DNA of 64,000 bases, taken from assembly GCF_000494755.1 (NCBI RefSeq), contig NC_022657.1, positions 2,828,001 to 2,892,000 on the forward strand. Direction: 5' to 3'. Source of the DNA: Amorphoplanes friuliensis DSM 7358. GTDB lineage: Bacteria > Actinomycetota > Actinomycetes > Mycobacteriales > Micromonosporaceae. Position numbers and translations under genes: made by a program. Under the pieces are notes generated by a model. That model had not been told where the DNA came from and made no database searches. It was given only the letters and a program-made list of their open reading frames with translations. Shown one piece after another: positions 24,602 through 33,389 of this stretch (the stretch's first letter is position 1; each line of letters starts with the position of its first letter).

Positions 24602-26072
24602 GCCGCGGTTGCCGCGCCCGACGGCGGTTCGTGTCCGGGCTGCGGCTGCGGCGGCGCTGGCGGCTGCGTTGTGCCTCGGGGGCGGGGCGTTCTGGTTACG
24701 CCATGAGATCTCCGCGAACAGTGTGTCGGGATCCGTCGCGGTTGCGCAGTCACGGGCCCCGGCCATCGCCTCGACGTACAAGACGCCGGCGGCGCGGGCC
24801 AACGCGAGCGGGGGCACGCTGGCCTACGGCTCGGAAGACTACGATTTTGCCCAGTGGTACGAGTTCCCGTATTTCGGTCTGGGCGTCAGCTTCGCCGTGG
24901 TCGACAGCCACGGCACAGTGCTGCTGGCCCAGGGGCAACTGGCCTACTACGCACGGGAAAGTGGTCTGGCCTTCCCCGCAACTCCACCAGAGCCGGACGA
25001 GGACCTGTTCGGCCACGCCGAGGTGCTCCTGCAACCCGCCCGCAGCGGTGGACCAGGGCGGCTCGACGGTCGCGAGGTCACCCTGGTGACCTACAACGTC
25101 CCGAGGGCTCCCGAGTCCCAGGACGCCGACGCAACCGTCTACGTGCTCGTCTCCCCGCTCGACACGGAGGCTGCCCTGGCCCCGGTCGACCGCTGGCTGC
25201 GCGGTGGCCTCCCGGTCGCCGTCCTGTTCGTCGCCGCGGTCGCCTGGTGGGCCGCCGGACGTGCGCTGCGCCCGGTGGAGGGGATGCGCGCCGAGCTGGC
25301 ACGCATCACCGCCGCCGACATGAGCAGCCGGGTGCGCCGGCCGCGCACCGGCGACGAGATCGCCCGCCTGGCCGACACCATGAACGCGACCCTGGACCGG
25401 CTCGCCGAGGCGGCCGAGCGGCAACGCCGGTTTGTCGCCGACGGGGCGCACGAGCTGCGAAGTCCTCTCGCCGGGCTGCGCAACACCGTCGAGGTCGCCG
25501 CCGCGCACGGTGGCGTTGCCGACCTGAAGGTGCTGGGCGCCGGCATCGAGAGGTTGCAGCGGCTCACCGACGACCTGCTTCTGCTCGCACGCCTGGAAAG
25601 GACGGCACCGGCTCGCGGGAAGCCGGTCGACCTCGCCGCGATCGCCGACGAACTGGTCGGAGAACGGCGCTACCGTGTGCCGCCGGACGAGCGTTTCACC
25701 GTAGTGGCGTCCGGGCCCGCGCTGGTGACCGGGCGCGAGGAGGAACTGACCAGGCTGCTGAACAACCTTATGAGCAACGCTTCCCGGTACGCCCGTGAGC
25801 GCATCACTGTGACCGTCGCAAAAGTCGAGCCCGGCCTCGTCCGTGTGGAGGTCCGCGACGACGGGCCGGGCATCCCGCCGGCGGACCAGGAACGGATCTT
25901 CGAGCGGTTCGCCCGTGTCGACGAGGCCCGCGACCGTGGCCACGGCGGCGCCGGGCTCGGCCTGGCGATCGCCCGCGACATCGCCGTACGCCACGGCGGC
26001 ACCCTGTACGCCGCAGGCTCCGACGACGGTGCCTGTCTCATCGCTGAACTTCCCTGGGCGCCGCTCACCTGA
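24594..26072 (+). CDS. Two-component sensor histidine kinase
   Basis: 492 residues from a GTG overlapping the response-regulator gene. One N-terminal membrane helix, an extracytoplasmic sensor of about 160 residues (EDYDFAQWYEFPYFGLGVSFAVVD), a second helix (GLPVAVLFVAAVAWWAAGRAL), a HAMP segment, then the HisKA box RRFVADGAHELRSPLAGLRN with the phospho-accepting His near residue 285 and the ATPase motifs NNLMSNASRYA, DDGPGIPPADQERIFERF and GGAGLGLAIARDIAVRHGG. It senses an unknown envelope signal and phosphorylates the adjacent regulator. Confidence 0.92.
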   Translation: MVRPRLPRPTAVRVRAAAAAALAAALCLGGGAFWLRHEISANSVSGSVAVAQSRAPAIASTYKTPAARANASGGTLAYGSEDYDFAQWYEFPYFGLGVSFAVVDSHGTVLLAQGQLAYYARESGLAFPATPPEPDEDLFGHAEVLLQPARSGGPGRLDGREVTLVTYNVPRAPESQDADATVYVLVSPLDTEAALAPVDRWLRGGLPVAVLFVAAVAWWAAGRALRPVEGMRAELARITAADMSSRVRRPRTGDEIARLADTMNATLDRLAEAAERQRRFVADGAHELRSPLAGLRNTVEVAAAHGGVADLKVLGAGIERLQRLTDDLLLLARLERTAPARGKPVDLAAIADELVGERRYRVPPDERFTVVASGPALVTGREEELTRLLNNLMSNASRYARERITVTVAKVEPGLVRVEVRDDGPGIPPADQERIFERFARVDEARDRGHGGAGLGLAIARDIAVRHGGTLYAAGSDDGACLIAELPWAPLT

Positions 26073-26085
26073 AGCTGCTTCAGGT
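26067..26085. promoter_or_regulatory. Second CTGAAG/CTTCAG inverted repeat
   Basis: ACCTGAAG-CTG-CTTCAGGT is a perfect 8-3-8 repeat overlapping the kinase stop codon, 42 bases before the DUF2079 ATG. It matches the site at 23874-23889 apart from spacer length. It could instead act as a weak terminator hairpin, but the conserved sequence argues for protein binding. Confidence 0.5.
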
Positions 26086-26127
26086 TGCTTAAGCGGCGGT
26101 TCAGCCGCGGTGCTCGAACCTCGCCGC

Positions 26128-27525
26128 ATGCCCGCAGCCGTTGTCCACGCCCGTACCGTCACCACAAAGAGCACCACCGCGCCGTACCTACTGGCTGCCG
26201 CACTGTTCCTGGCCTACGCGTGCTGGTCGATCCACCGGCACCTGCGGCTGCAGACCAGCGGCTACGACCTCGGCATCTTCGAGCAGGCGGTGCGTGGCTA
26301 CGCCGGCCTCGGCGCACCCGTGTCGACGATCAAAGCGCCCGGCTTCAACCTCCTGGGCGACCACTTCCATCCGGTCCTCGCCGTCCTGGCCCCGCTCTAC
26401 CGGCTCTTTCCCGGCCCGGTCACCCTTCTCGTCGCGCAAGCCGCCCTGATCGCGGCGTCGTCGATACCGATCACCCGGCTCGCCATCCGCCTGGCCGGCC
26501 GCTCGGGCGGATTGAGTGCCGGGACGGCGTACGGGATGTCCTGGGGTCTGCAGTCAGCGGTTGACTTCGATTTTCACGAGGTCGCCTTCGCTGTTCCGTT
26601 GCTGGCGTTCGGTCTGACCGCCCTCGTCGAGCGCCGCTGGACCGCTGCCGCCGCGTGGACTCTGCCGCTGATCGCGGTGAAGGAAGACCTTCCCGCAACG
26701 GTCGCGGTCATCGGTCTGCTGCTGGCGCTGCGCGGCCGCCGGCGCCTGGGCGCGGCGATGATCCTGATCGCGGTCGGCTCGGGCCTGGTGATCATCGGCG
26801 TGGTCCTGCCGGCCCTCAACCCCGACCACCTTTACCCGTACGCCGGCAGCACAGCTTTCAACGGTCAGGGCCCGCTGTACCGCCTGTTCTTCCCCGCCAT
26901 CAAGCTGCACACTCTGCTGTGGCTCCTCGCGCCGACGCTGTTCCTCGCGCTGCGCTCACCGCTGCTGCTCGCCGTCGTGCCGACCCTGGCCTGGCGGTTC
27001 TGGTCGACGAACCCGTCCTACTGGGGCACCGGTTTTCAGTACAGCGCCGTCCTGATGCCCATCGTCTTCGTGGCGTTCCTCGACGCGCTCGACACCATCG
27101 GGAACGGGCGTGCAGCGCGTGCGGCGGCCCACGCCACCTGCCTGATCGCTCTGGCCGCGACACTGCTGAACCCGTTGCCGCTGCGCGGTCTGCTGATGCC
27201 GGGCACCTGGGCCACGGACACCGGGGCCGGGCAGGTCCGCCTCGCTCTGGCCCGCATACCGGACGACGCCCGTGTCGCCGCCGACAACAGGTTCGCGCCG
27301 CAGCTCACCTCGCGGTGCACCGTCTACTTCTTTCCCGTCTACCCCCAGGCCGGTGTCCGGCCCGAGTGGGTCGCCGTCAGCGATCCGCCCGACACCACCA
27401 TGGCAGCCCCCGCGACGATGGCAGCCGCCATCGACCGCTTACCGGCATACGGATACCAGGTGGTGCTCCGGACCAGCGACGTCATCATCTTCCACCGTTC
27501 CGGCGCGGCGACCGTTTCCGAATGA
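26128..27525 (+). CDS. DUF2079 polytopic membrane protein
   Basis: 465 residues, about ten membrane helices. The N-terminal RLQTSGYDLGIFEQAVRGYA and GFNLLGDHFHPVLAVLAPLY are hallmarks of the DUF2079 family; KEDLPATVAVIGLLLALRG and FWSTNPSYWGTGFQYSAVL follow. By fold these proteins resemble C-type (lipid-linked sugar-using) glycosyltransferases, but no activity has been fixed. The start has no clear Shine-Dalgarno sequence. It follows the two-component genes and shares their CTGAAG repeat, so it may be the target of that system. Confidence 0.8.
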   Translation: MPAAVVHARTVTTKSTTAPYLLAAALFLAYACWSIHRHLRLQTSGYDLGIFEQAVRGYAGLGAPVSTIKAPGFNLLGDHFHPVLAVLAPLYRLFPGPVTLLVAQAALIAASSIPITRLAIRLAGRSGGLSAGTAYGMSWGLQSAVDFDFHEVAFAVPLLAFGLTALVERRWTAAAAWTLPLIAVKEDLPATVAVIGLLLALRGRRRLGAAMILIAVGSGLVIIGVVLPALNPDHLYPYAGSTAFNGQGPLYRLFFPAIKLHTLLWLLAPTLFLALRSPLLLAVVPTLAWRFWSTNPSYWGTGFQYSAVLMPIVFVAFLDALDTIGNGRAARAAAHATCLIALAATLLNPLPLRGLLMPGTWATDTGAGQVRLALARIPDDARVAADNRFAPQLTSRCTVYFFPVYPQAGVRPEWVAVSDPPDTTMAAPATMAAAIDRLPAYGYQVVLRTSDVIIFHRSGAATVSE

Positions 27526-27613
27526 GCCGGGGTGTGCGGAACCTAGGCTAAACGCGGCCTTCATATCCGGGTGATTCACGGCGATGCTGGATTCAGACCG
27601 GAGGGGAGTTGAC

Positions 27614-28453
27614 ATGAATGACAAAGCGCTCGGCGACTTTCTTCGCCACAGGCGGGAAGGGCTGCAGCCCGAGGATGTAGGCCTTCCCGGTGGCGGCCGG
27701 CGCCGCACACCCGGTCTGCGCCGTGAGGAAGTCGCCGGCCTGGCAGCACTGTCGCCGGACTACTACTCCCGGCTCGAGCAAGGTCGGGAGCGCACCCCCT
27801 CCGCTGCGGCGCTGGCCAGCCTGGCCCGGGCCATCCGGCTCACGGCCGACGAACAGGACTACCTGTTCCGCCTCGCCGGGCAGCAACCGCCGGAGCCCCG
27901 ATCACCGCTGGCCCACGTCGACCCAGCGATGATCTACCTGCTGGACGAGCTCGAGCACACGCCGGCGCAGGTGGCCGACGACCTGCTCACCGTCGTCGCC
28001 CAGAACCGCGCCGCGAGGAACCTGCTGGGCGTCTGGAGCGGGTTGCCCGGGTACCAATCCAACGTCACATGGCGGTGGTTCGCGGATCCGGCGTCACGCG
28101 ACAGCAACGACCCGGCGGAGCACGAACGCATCGGCCGCGCTTACGCAGCCGATCTGCGTGCCGGGCTCGCCCAGCGCTCGGCGGGCGACCGTTTCGCCCA
28201 CGGACTGGTCGCCGATCTGCTCGAACGCAGCACCGAGTTCGGTGAGCTGTGGTCACAGCAGCACGTCGCCGCGCTCACGTCGACTCCCAAGCTCCTCCGG
28301 CATCCACTCGTCGGTGACCTCGATCTGCAATGCGATGTTGTGCTGAGTCCGGCCACCGGTCACCGGCTCATTCTCTTCCGGCCCCGTCCCGGATCGAACG
28401 CCCACGAACACATGCGATTCCTGGACGTGCTCGGGAATCAGAAGTTCGCCTGA
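27614..28453 (+). CDS. XRE-type regulator with MmyB-like ligand-binding domain
   Basis: 279 residues from the ATG at 27614, eight bases after GGAGGGGA. An N-terminal helix-turn-helix (LGDFLRHRREGL, then RRTPGLRREEVAGLAALSPDYYSRLEQGRERTPS) is followed by a PAS-like MmyB domain (PALIYLLDEL-type segment, NRAARNLLG, and the C-terminal VVLSPATGHRLILFRP). Proteins of this type in actinomycetes bind a fatty-acid-like ligand and usually regulate a neighbouring short-chain dehydrogenase gene, exactly what follows here at 28518. Confidence 0.88.
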   Translation: MNDKALGDFLRHRREGLQPEDVGLPGGGRRRTPGLRREEVAGLAALSPDYYSRLEQGRERTPSAAALASLARAIRLTADEQDYLFRLAGQQPPEPRSPLAHVDPAMIYLLDELEHTPAQVADDLLTVVAQNRAARNLLGVWSGLPGYQSNVTWRWFADPASRDSNDPAEHERIGRAYAADLRAGLAQRSAGDRFAHGLVADLLERSTEFGELWSQQHVAALTSTPKLLRHPLVGDLDLQCDVVLSPATGHRLILFRPRPGSNAHEHMRFLDVLGNQKFA

Positions 28454-28517
28454 CCCCAGTTCTTCTCCTTTGTCATTGCGGTAACGCATGCCCAAAATTG
28501 TCCACAGAAGGAATCCC

Positions 28518-29270
28518 GTGAACATCACCGGAAACACTGTTTTCATCCCCGGCGCGACCTCCGGCATCGGCCTCGGCCTGGCCCTGCGCCTGCACGACAG
28601 GGGCAACACCGTCATCGTCGGCGGCCGGCGCACCGAGCTGCTCGAGCAGATCCGCACCCAGCACCCCGGCCTCGACACCATCACGATCGACACCACCGAC
28701 CCGGCGTCGATCACCGCGGCCCGCGACGAGCTCGCCACCCGCCACCCGGGGCTGGACACCCTGATCACGATGGCCGGCATCATGGAGCCCGAGGACCTGC
28801 GCGACCCGGCGTCGCTGGACGTCGCCGAGCGCACCGTCGCGGTCAACCTGCTCGGCCCGATCCGGTTGATCAACGCTTTCCTGCCCGGCCTGCTCGCCCG
28901 GCCGTCCGCGACCGTCATGACGGTCAGCTCGGGCCTGGCGTACGTGCCACTGCCGGCCACGCCGACCTACAACGCCACGAAGGCCGCGATCCACTCCTTC
29001 ACCGAGAGCCTGCGCGTGCAACTGTTCAAGAGCGAGGTCCAGGTGATCGAGCTGGTTCCGCCGGCCACCCGCACCACGTTGATGAACCAGCAGAACTCCG
29101 ACGTGGCGATGCCTCTGGAGGAGTACCTCGACGAGGTGATGAGCCTGCTCGAGGCTGACCCCAAGGCCGAGCAGATCCTGGTGGAGCGCGTCAAGTGGCA
29201 GCGCAACGCCGAAGCCGAAGGCCGCTACTCCGATGTGCTGGGCGTACTGAGCGGCCGCTACCGCTCGTGA
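28518..29270 (+). CDS. Short-chain dehydrogenase, DltE-like
   Basis: 250 residues from the GTG at 28518, chosen because AGAAGGAA lies five bases upstream; an ATG at 28488 has none. Motifs: FIPGATSGIGLGLALRL (cofactor loop), GGRRTELL (NADP-preferring Arg pair), TMAGIMEPED in place of NNAG, and the YNATKAAIHSF catalytic Tyr/Lys. The protein resembles YkvO/DltE-like oxidoreductases often next to MmyB-type regulators. Substrate unknown. Confidence 0.85.
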   Translation: MNITGNTVFIPGATSGIGLGLALRLHDRGNTVIVGGRRTELLEQIRTQHPGLDTITIDTTDPASITAARDELATRHPGLDTLITMAGIMEPEDLRDPASLDVAERTVAVNLLGPIRLINAFLPGLLARPSATVMTVSSGLAYVPLPATPTYNATKAAIHSFTESLRVQLFKSEVQVIELVPPATRTTLMNQQNSDVAMPLEEYLDEVMSLLEADPKAEQILVERVKWQRNAEAEGRYSDVLGVLSGRYRS

Positions 29271-29429
29271 TGCGCGCCCTCTGGCTGATGACCTCCAACA
29301 CCGACCGCACCACGTGGGGCGGCGTCGGCCCGAAACCCGGCGACGACCGCATCCTGCGCATCGAGGAACGAGTAGATACACGCTTACGGTGGGTACCAGT
29401 ACTCGCGCCGGCCGGCCGAAGGAGGGTCA

Positions 29430-29822
29430 ATGGACAACGGTGACCTCGAGAAGACTTATCGGTCGTACATTGCTGTCCTGAACGACCGGCGGCTGGACGA
29501 TCTCGACGACTTTGTTCACGATCAGGTCGTCTACAACGGTGAGCAATGGAGTCGTGACAAATACCGATCGCTTCTGGCGGAGGACACCCGGAAGATTCCC
29601 GACCTCCACTACGAGATCCAGCTGCTCATCGCCGATTCCACCCATGTCTCGTGCCGGCTGTGGTTCGACTGCACGCCGCAGGGGGAGTTCCTCGGGATCG
29701 ACGTGGCCGGTCGCCGGGTCTCGTTCACCGAACATGTCTTCTACCGGTTCCGTGCGGGCCGTATCGAGGAGGTCTGGTCGGTCATCGACACCGACGGCAT
29801 CCGCCGGCAACTGGCTGGCTGA
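29430..29822 (+). CDS. SnoaL-like ester cyclase family protein
   Basis: 130 residues with a strong GAAGGAGG ribosome binding site. The pattern DLEKTYRSYIAVLNDRRLDDLDDFVHDQVVYNG, then RSLLAEDTRKIPDLHYEIQLLIAD, and FTEHVFYRFRAGRIEEVWSVID is that of the NTF2-like SnoaL fold. Family members include polyketide cyclases and many uncharacterised proteins. It stands alone between the SDR and LacI genes; the 159 bases before it hold no convincing gene. Confidence 0.82.
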   Translation: MDNGDLEKTYRSYIAVLNDRRLDDLDDFVHDQVVYNGEQWSRDKYRSLLAEDTRKIPDLHYEIQLLIADSTHVSCRLWFDCTPQGEFLGIDVAGRRVSFTEHVFYRFRAGRIEEVWSVIDTDGIRRQLAG

Positions 29823-29864
29823 GACTCTGCCCGGGCTGTCCTGACGGGCCGGTAGAGTGCTTCT

Positions 29865-29880
29865 GCCGAAGCGCTTCGGC
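29865..29880. promoter_or_regulatory. LacI-type operator
   Basis: GCCGAAGCGCTTCGGC is a perfect 16-base palindrome with the central GAAGCGCTTC typical of LacI-family sites, 20 bases before the LacI start. The adjoining AGTGCTTCT (29856-29864) recurs at 30961-30969 before the esterase gene, a probable second, weaker site. Confidence 0.7.
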
Positions 29881-29900
29881 GCCGGGCGGCGGGTACCGCC

Positions 29901-30923
29901 GTGACACGCCGGACGATACGAGAGCAGGCGTCGGTGGCAGCACATCGAGTCACGATCTACGAGGTGGCCGAGCGGGCCCAGGTGAGTATCTCGACGGTGT
30001 CGAACGTCCTGAACAAGCCGGACAAGGTCCGGGCGGCCACCCGCGAGCGGGTGCTGTCAGTGGTCGACGAGCTCGGCTTCATCCCCAAGGTCCAGGCGGT
30101 CAGCCTCGCCCGGCAGGGCACCGGCCGGATCGGGGTGATGGCGCCTTTCACCTCCTACAGTTCCTATCTGCGGCGGCTGTCGGGGGTGCTGACCGCCGCG
30201 ACGGAACTGGAGACCGACGTCCTGGTCTTCGACCACGAGTCGGCCGCGCTGACCTCGTCACCGACGCTGGCCAGCATGCCGATCCACGGGCGGCTGGACG
30301 GACTGATCGTCATGGGTCTGCAGATCGAGCCGGGCATCGCCGAGCGGCTCCGGGGGAGGGGCCTGCCGACCGTCATGGTCGATGCCGACAGTGACCTTTT
30401 CAGCCGGGTCGTGATCGACGATGACAACGGCGGCCGGCTCGCCGCCCGGCATCTGCTGGAGCAGGGGCACCGCCGTCTGGGATATCTGCTGGAACGGCAG
30501 GTCTCCGACTACGAGTCGCAGGCGGTCAAGCGGCTGGCGGGCTTCCGGGAGGCGGCGGCCCGGCAGGGGGCCGAGGTGGTCGTCGCGACCAGCGGGAACT
30601 CCGTCGACGAGGCCCGGCGGGAGGCCGCGCATCTGCTGGACCACGCGGACCGGCCGACCGCTGTGATGGCCCACCACGACGTGCTCGCCGTCGGCGTACT
30701 GCTGGCCGCCCGCGACCGAGGTCTGCGCGTGCCCGAGGACGTGGCCGTGATGGGCTTCGACGACGGGGAGGCCGCCGCCGCGGCCGACCTGACCACGATC
30801 CGCCAGCCGTTCGAGGAATCGGGCAGTACCGCGTTCGGAGTGCTGCTGGGCCACATCGGCGGGTCCGCGCTGCGATCGGCGACGTTGCTCGACGTCCAGC
30901 TGGTCGAACGTTCCACCACTTGA
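29901..30923 (+). CDS. LacI family transcriptional regulator
   Basis: 340 residues from a GTG; an alternative GTG at 29934 would start directly before the helix-turn-helix. The DNA-binding part reads VTIYEVAERAQVSISTVSNVLNKPDKVRAATRERVLSVVDELGF, followed by a periplasmic-binding-protein-like sensor (GRIGVMAPF, DGLIVMG, VVIDDDNGGRLAARHLLEQGHRRLGYL, PEDVAVMGFDD). It should repress the sugar-uptake genes that follow until an inducer binds, and probably its own gene via the palindrome at 29865-29880. Confidence 0.9.
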   Translation: MTRRTIREQASVAAHRVTIYEVAERAQVSISTVSNVLNKPDKVRAATRERVLSVVDELGFIPKVQAVSLARQGTGRIGVMAPFTSYSSYLRRLSGVLTAATELETDVLVFDHESAALTSSPTLASMPIHGRLDGLIVMGLQIEPGIAERLRGRGLPTVMVDADSDLFSRVVIDDDNGGRLAARHLLEQGHRRLGYLLERQVSDYESQAVKRLAGFREAAARQGAEVVVATSGNSVDEARREAAHLLDHADRPTAVMAHHDVLAVGVLLAARDRGLRVPEDVAVMGFDDGEAAAAADLTTIRQPFEESGSTAFGVLLGHIGGSALRSATLLDVQLVERSTT

Positions 30924-30960
30924 GTGATCATCTCCGCGTCCACCTGCGGCGCGTAATAAA

Positions 30961-30985
30961 AGTGCTTCTATAAAAACTGTTGACT
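30961..30985 (+). promoter_or_regulatory. Probable promoter with LacI half-site before the esterase gene
   Basis: AGTGCTTCT (30961-30969) repeats the word next to the LacI palindrome, and TTGACT (30980-30985) is a good -35. No convincing -10 can be seen 17-18 bases further on. The run TAATAAAAGTGCTTCTATAA is notably AT-rich for this genome. Confidence 0.4.
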
Positions 30986-31035
30986 TGAGGTGTGCGCGAT
31001 GTTTCAGTCGTGTGACCGATCGAGGGAGGTGGCAG

Positions 31036-31980
31036 GTGGAACTGGCCGAGGCTGTAGCTGCCTTCCTGGCGACAAAACCTGATTCCGGCGACCCCGGCGC
31101 GCCTGTCGCGGTACGCCGCACCGCCATCCACCACGGTTCGGATCAGCTGTTCGACATGTTCGGGGCGGCCGTGGCGCCGGTCGGTGTCACCGACCACGTC
31201 CTCGACCGGCCCGGCGGCGGCATTCGGGTCCGGGTCTACCGGCCGGCGACGACCCGAGCGCTTCCCCTGTACGTCTTCCTGCACGGCGGTGGTTTCTGGC
31301 TCGGGTCCGTCGAAGAGAAGGTCAACGAAGCCCTGTGCCACGACCGCAGTGGCCGCGCGCAGTGTGTGGTCGTCGCGGTCGATTACCGGCTGGCGCCCGA
31401 GCACCCGTTCCCCGTACCGCTGGAGGACTGCTTCGCCGGGTTGAGCTGGGCGGTCGAGCACGCCGCCGAGCTCGGTGCGGATCCCGAGCGGGTCGCCATC
31501 GGTGGCATCTCCGCGGGGGCAACTCTGGCTGCCGCGGTCACCCTGCTGGCCCGGACCCGCGGTGGGCCGCGGATCGACCTCCAGCTGCTGGAAGTCCCGC
31601 CGCTGGACCTGACGCTGGACACCATGGTCAGCTCCGGGATCGGTGACGACTACGGCATCACGGTCGACGACATGCGGCTGTGCGCCGATCTCTATCTCGG
31701 TGCCGGGCCGGACCGCCGCGATCCGCTGGTGTCACCCCTGCATGCGGCCGACCTCACCGGTCTGCCGCCGGCACGGATCCAGAGCGCCGAGCACGACCCG
31801 CTACGCCTGGACGGCGAGCGGTACGCCCAACGGCTGCGCGAGGCCGGCGTACCCGTGTCGTTCGCCGTCTATCCCGGGGCGGTCCACGGCTCACTGGCCC
31901 TGACCGGCGCCTGGCCCCCCGCCGCGACCTGGCACCAGGACATCGTCGACGCCCTGTCCCGACTTCGAACCTCAGCTTGA
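31036..31980 (+). CDS. Alpha/beta hydrolase, hormone-sensitive-lipase family esterase
   Basis: 314 residues from the GTG at 31036, after GGGAGG. It shows the HSL-family set: oxyanion motif FLHGGGFWLGS, nucleophile GISAGATLAAAV, acid in SAEHDPLRLDGERYA and His in YPGAVHGSLAL. Such enzymes hydrolyse short acyl esters in the cytoplasm. Placed between the LacI gene and the sugar importer, it may remove acyl groups from an imported acylated sugar. Family sure; substrate inferred from context only. Confidence 0.87.
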   Translation: MELAEAVAAFLATKPDSGDPGAPVAVRRTAIHHGSDQLFDMFGAAVAPVGVTDHVLDRPGGGIRVRVYRPATTRALPLYVFLHGGGFWLGSVEEKVNEALCHDRSGRAQCVVVAVDYRLAPEHPFPVPLEDCFAGLSWAVEHAAELGADPERVAIGGISAGATLAAAVTLLARTRGGPRIDLQLLEVPPLDLTLDTMVSSGIGDDYGITVDDMRLCADLYLGAGPDRRDPLVSPLHAADLTGLPPARIQSAEHDPLRLDGERYAQRLREAGVPVSFAVYPGAVHGSLALTGAWPPAATWHQDIVDALSRLRTSA

Positions 31981-32014
31981 CCTCATCCGCCACCGAACCG
32001 AGGAGTGCCTGCCC

Positions 32015-33385
32015 ATGACACGCGTTTCGACCGGCCGGCGTGCAGCCGGCCGTACCCGGCCCCTGTACGCGATCCTTGCTCTGTCCGGAACCCTCGTCGC
32101 GGCGGCGTGCAGTGCCCCCGGCGGGAGCTCCACCACGACCGCCAACAGTGCGCCGGCCTCCGTCACGACCACGTGCGGCACGGACCCGGTGACGCTGAAG
32201 GGCTACTTCGAGACGGGCTTCCCGCTGCCGAAGACCCTGGCCGACGAGTTCACCGCCCAGTTCCCGAACGTCAAGTTCGACATCCGCGAGGACCAGTTCG
32301 CGGTCATCACCCAGAACGCCCCGCGTGTGCTGTCCGACGACCCGCCGGACCTGATGCGCCTTCCGCAGGTGTCGGAGCTGGCCAAGGACAACCTGCTGCT
32401 GAACATGGACACCTACGCCAAGGCGTACGGCTGGGACAAGTGGCCGCCCTCGCAGCTCGAGCAGATGCGGTTCGGCAGCAACGGCGAACGCGGTGACGGC
32501 TCGCTGGTCGCGATGGGCCTGAACTTCAGCATGACCGGCATCTTCTACAACAAGAAGCTGGCCGCCCAGATCGGGATGACCGAGGCGCCCAAGACCCTGG
32601 CCGAGTTCGACACCGTGCTGCAGAAGGCCAAGGACGCCGGTCTGACCCCGATCAACCAGTTCAACGGCGGTGCCACCGGTGGCCTCGCGTTCCCGCTGCA
32701 GAACCTGATGGCGGCGTACGGCGAACCGGGCCCGATCAACGACTGGATCTTCAACAAGCAGGGCGCCACGATCGACACCCCGAGCAACCTGCAGGCCACT
32801 CAGCACCTCGAGAAGTGGATCAAGTCGGGGTATCTGGCGAAGGACATCAACTCGCAGGACTACGCGACGATGATGAGCCGCTTCATCGGTGGCAAGAGCC
32901 TGTTCATCTTCAGCGGCGACTGGGAGTCGGGCAACCTCGACAAGCAGATGGCCGGTAACGCCGGGTTCTTCCTCATGCCACCGGCGCAGGCCGGCGGCAA
33001 GCAGGCCGCGATGTCCGCACCGCTGACCTACGGCATCAGCGCGAAGTCGAAGAACGCCGACTGTGCCGCCTTCTTCCTCAACTGGGTGGCCACCGACCAG
33101 AAGGCCCGTGACATCGGCGTCAAGGTCGGCGGCTCGCACCCGATGGGTCCCGACAACGCCTACATGCCCGAGGTGGCCCAGGGCACCGTCACCGCGAGCA
33201 CTCTGGCCGCCGGGGCGACCATCGGCAAGGACAACGGCGCCATGGACTTCATCGCCAACGCCACCGGTGCGATCTACGCCAAGAGCTGGACACCGCAGTT
33301 GCAGAAGCTGGTCGCCGGTCAGCAGACGCCGCAGGGCCTGCTGACCGCGGTCCAGAAGGATTACGAGAGTCAGGTCAAGGGCTGA
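32015..33385 (+). CDS. CUT1-type ABC sugar-binding lipoprotein
   Basis: 456 residues. A lipoprotein signal ends at Cys32 (SGTLVAAAC), followed by a Ser/Thr-rich linker and an extracellular solute-binding protein family 1 domain (VKFDIREDQFAVITQN, MTGIFYNKKLAAQIGMTEAPKTLAEFDTVL, FIFSGDWESG, TYGISAKSKNADCAAFFLNWVATDQKA). It binds an oligosaccharide outside the membrane and delivers it to the two permeases encoded immediately downstream (4-base gap). The acidic/aromatic-rich cleft residues do not identify the sugar. Confidence 0.88.
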   Translation: MTRVSTGRRAAGRTRPLYAILALSGTLVAAACSAPGGSSTTTANSAPASVTTTCGTDPVTLKGYFETGFPLPKTLADEFTAQFPNVKFDIREDQFAVITQNAPRVLSDDPPDLMRLPQVSELAKDNLLLNMDTYAKAYGWDKWPPSQLEQMRFGSNGERGDGSLVAMGLNFSMTGIFYNKKLAAQIGMTEAPKTLAEFDTVLQKAKDAGLTPINQFNGGATGGLAFPLQNLMAAYGEPGPINDWIFNKQGATIDTPSNLQATQHLEKWIKSGYLAKDINSQDYATMMSRFIGGKSLFIFSGDWESGNLDKQMAGNAGFFLMPPAQAGGKQAAMSAPLTYGISAKSKNADCAAFFLNWVATDQKARDIGVKVGGSHPMGPDNAYMPEVAQGTVTASTLAAGATIGKDNGAMDFIANATGAIYAKSWTPQLQKLVAGQQTPQGLLTAVQKDYESQVKG

Positions 33386-33389
33386 TTCG

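Noticed and set aside
29270..29443. A 57-codon open frame starting in the SDR stop (TGATG) and running into the SnoaL-like gene
   Set aside because: It overlaps the next gene's start, has no ribosome binding site of its own and shows no family similarity; the strong GAAGGAGG belongs to the gene at 29430.
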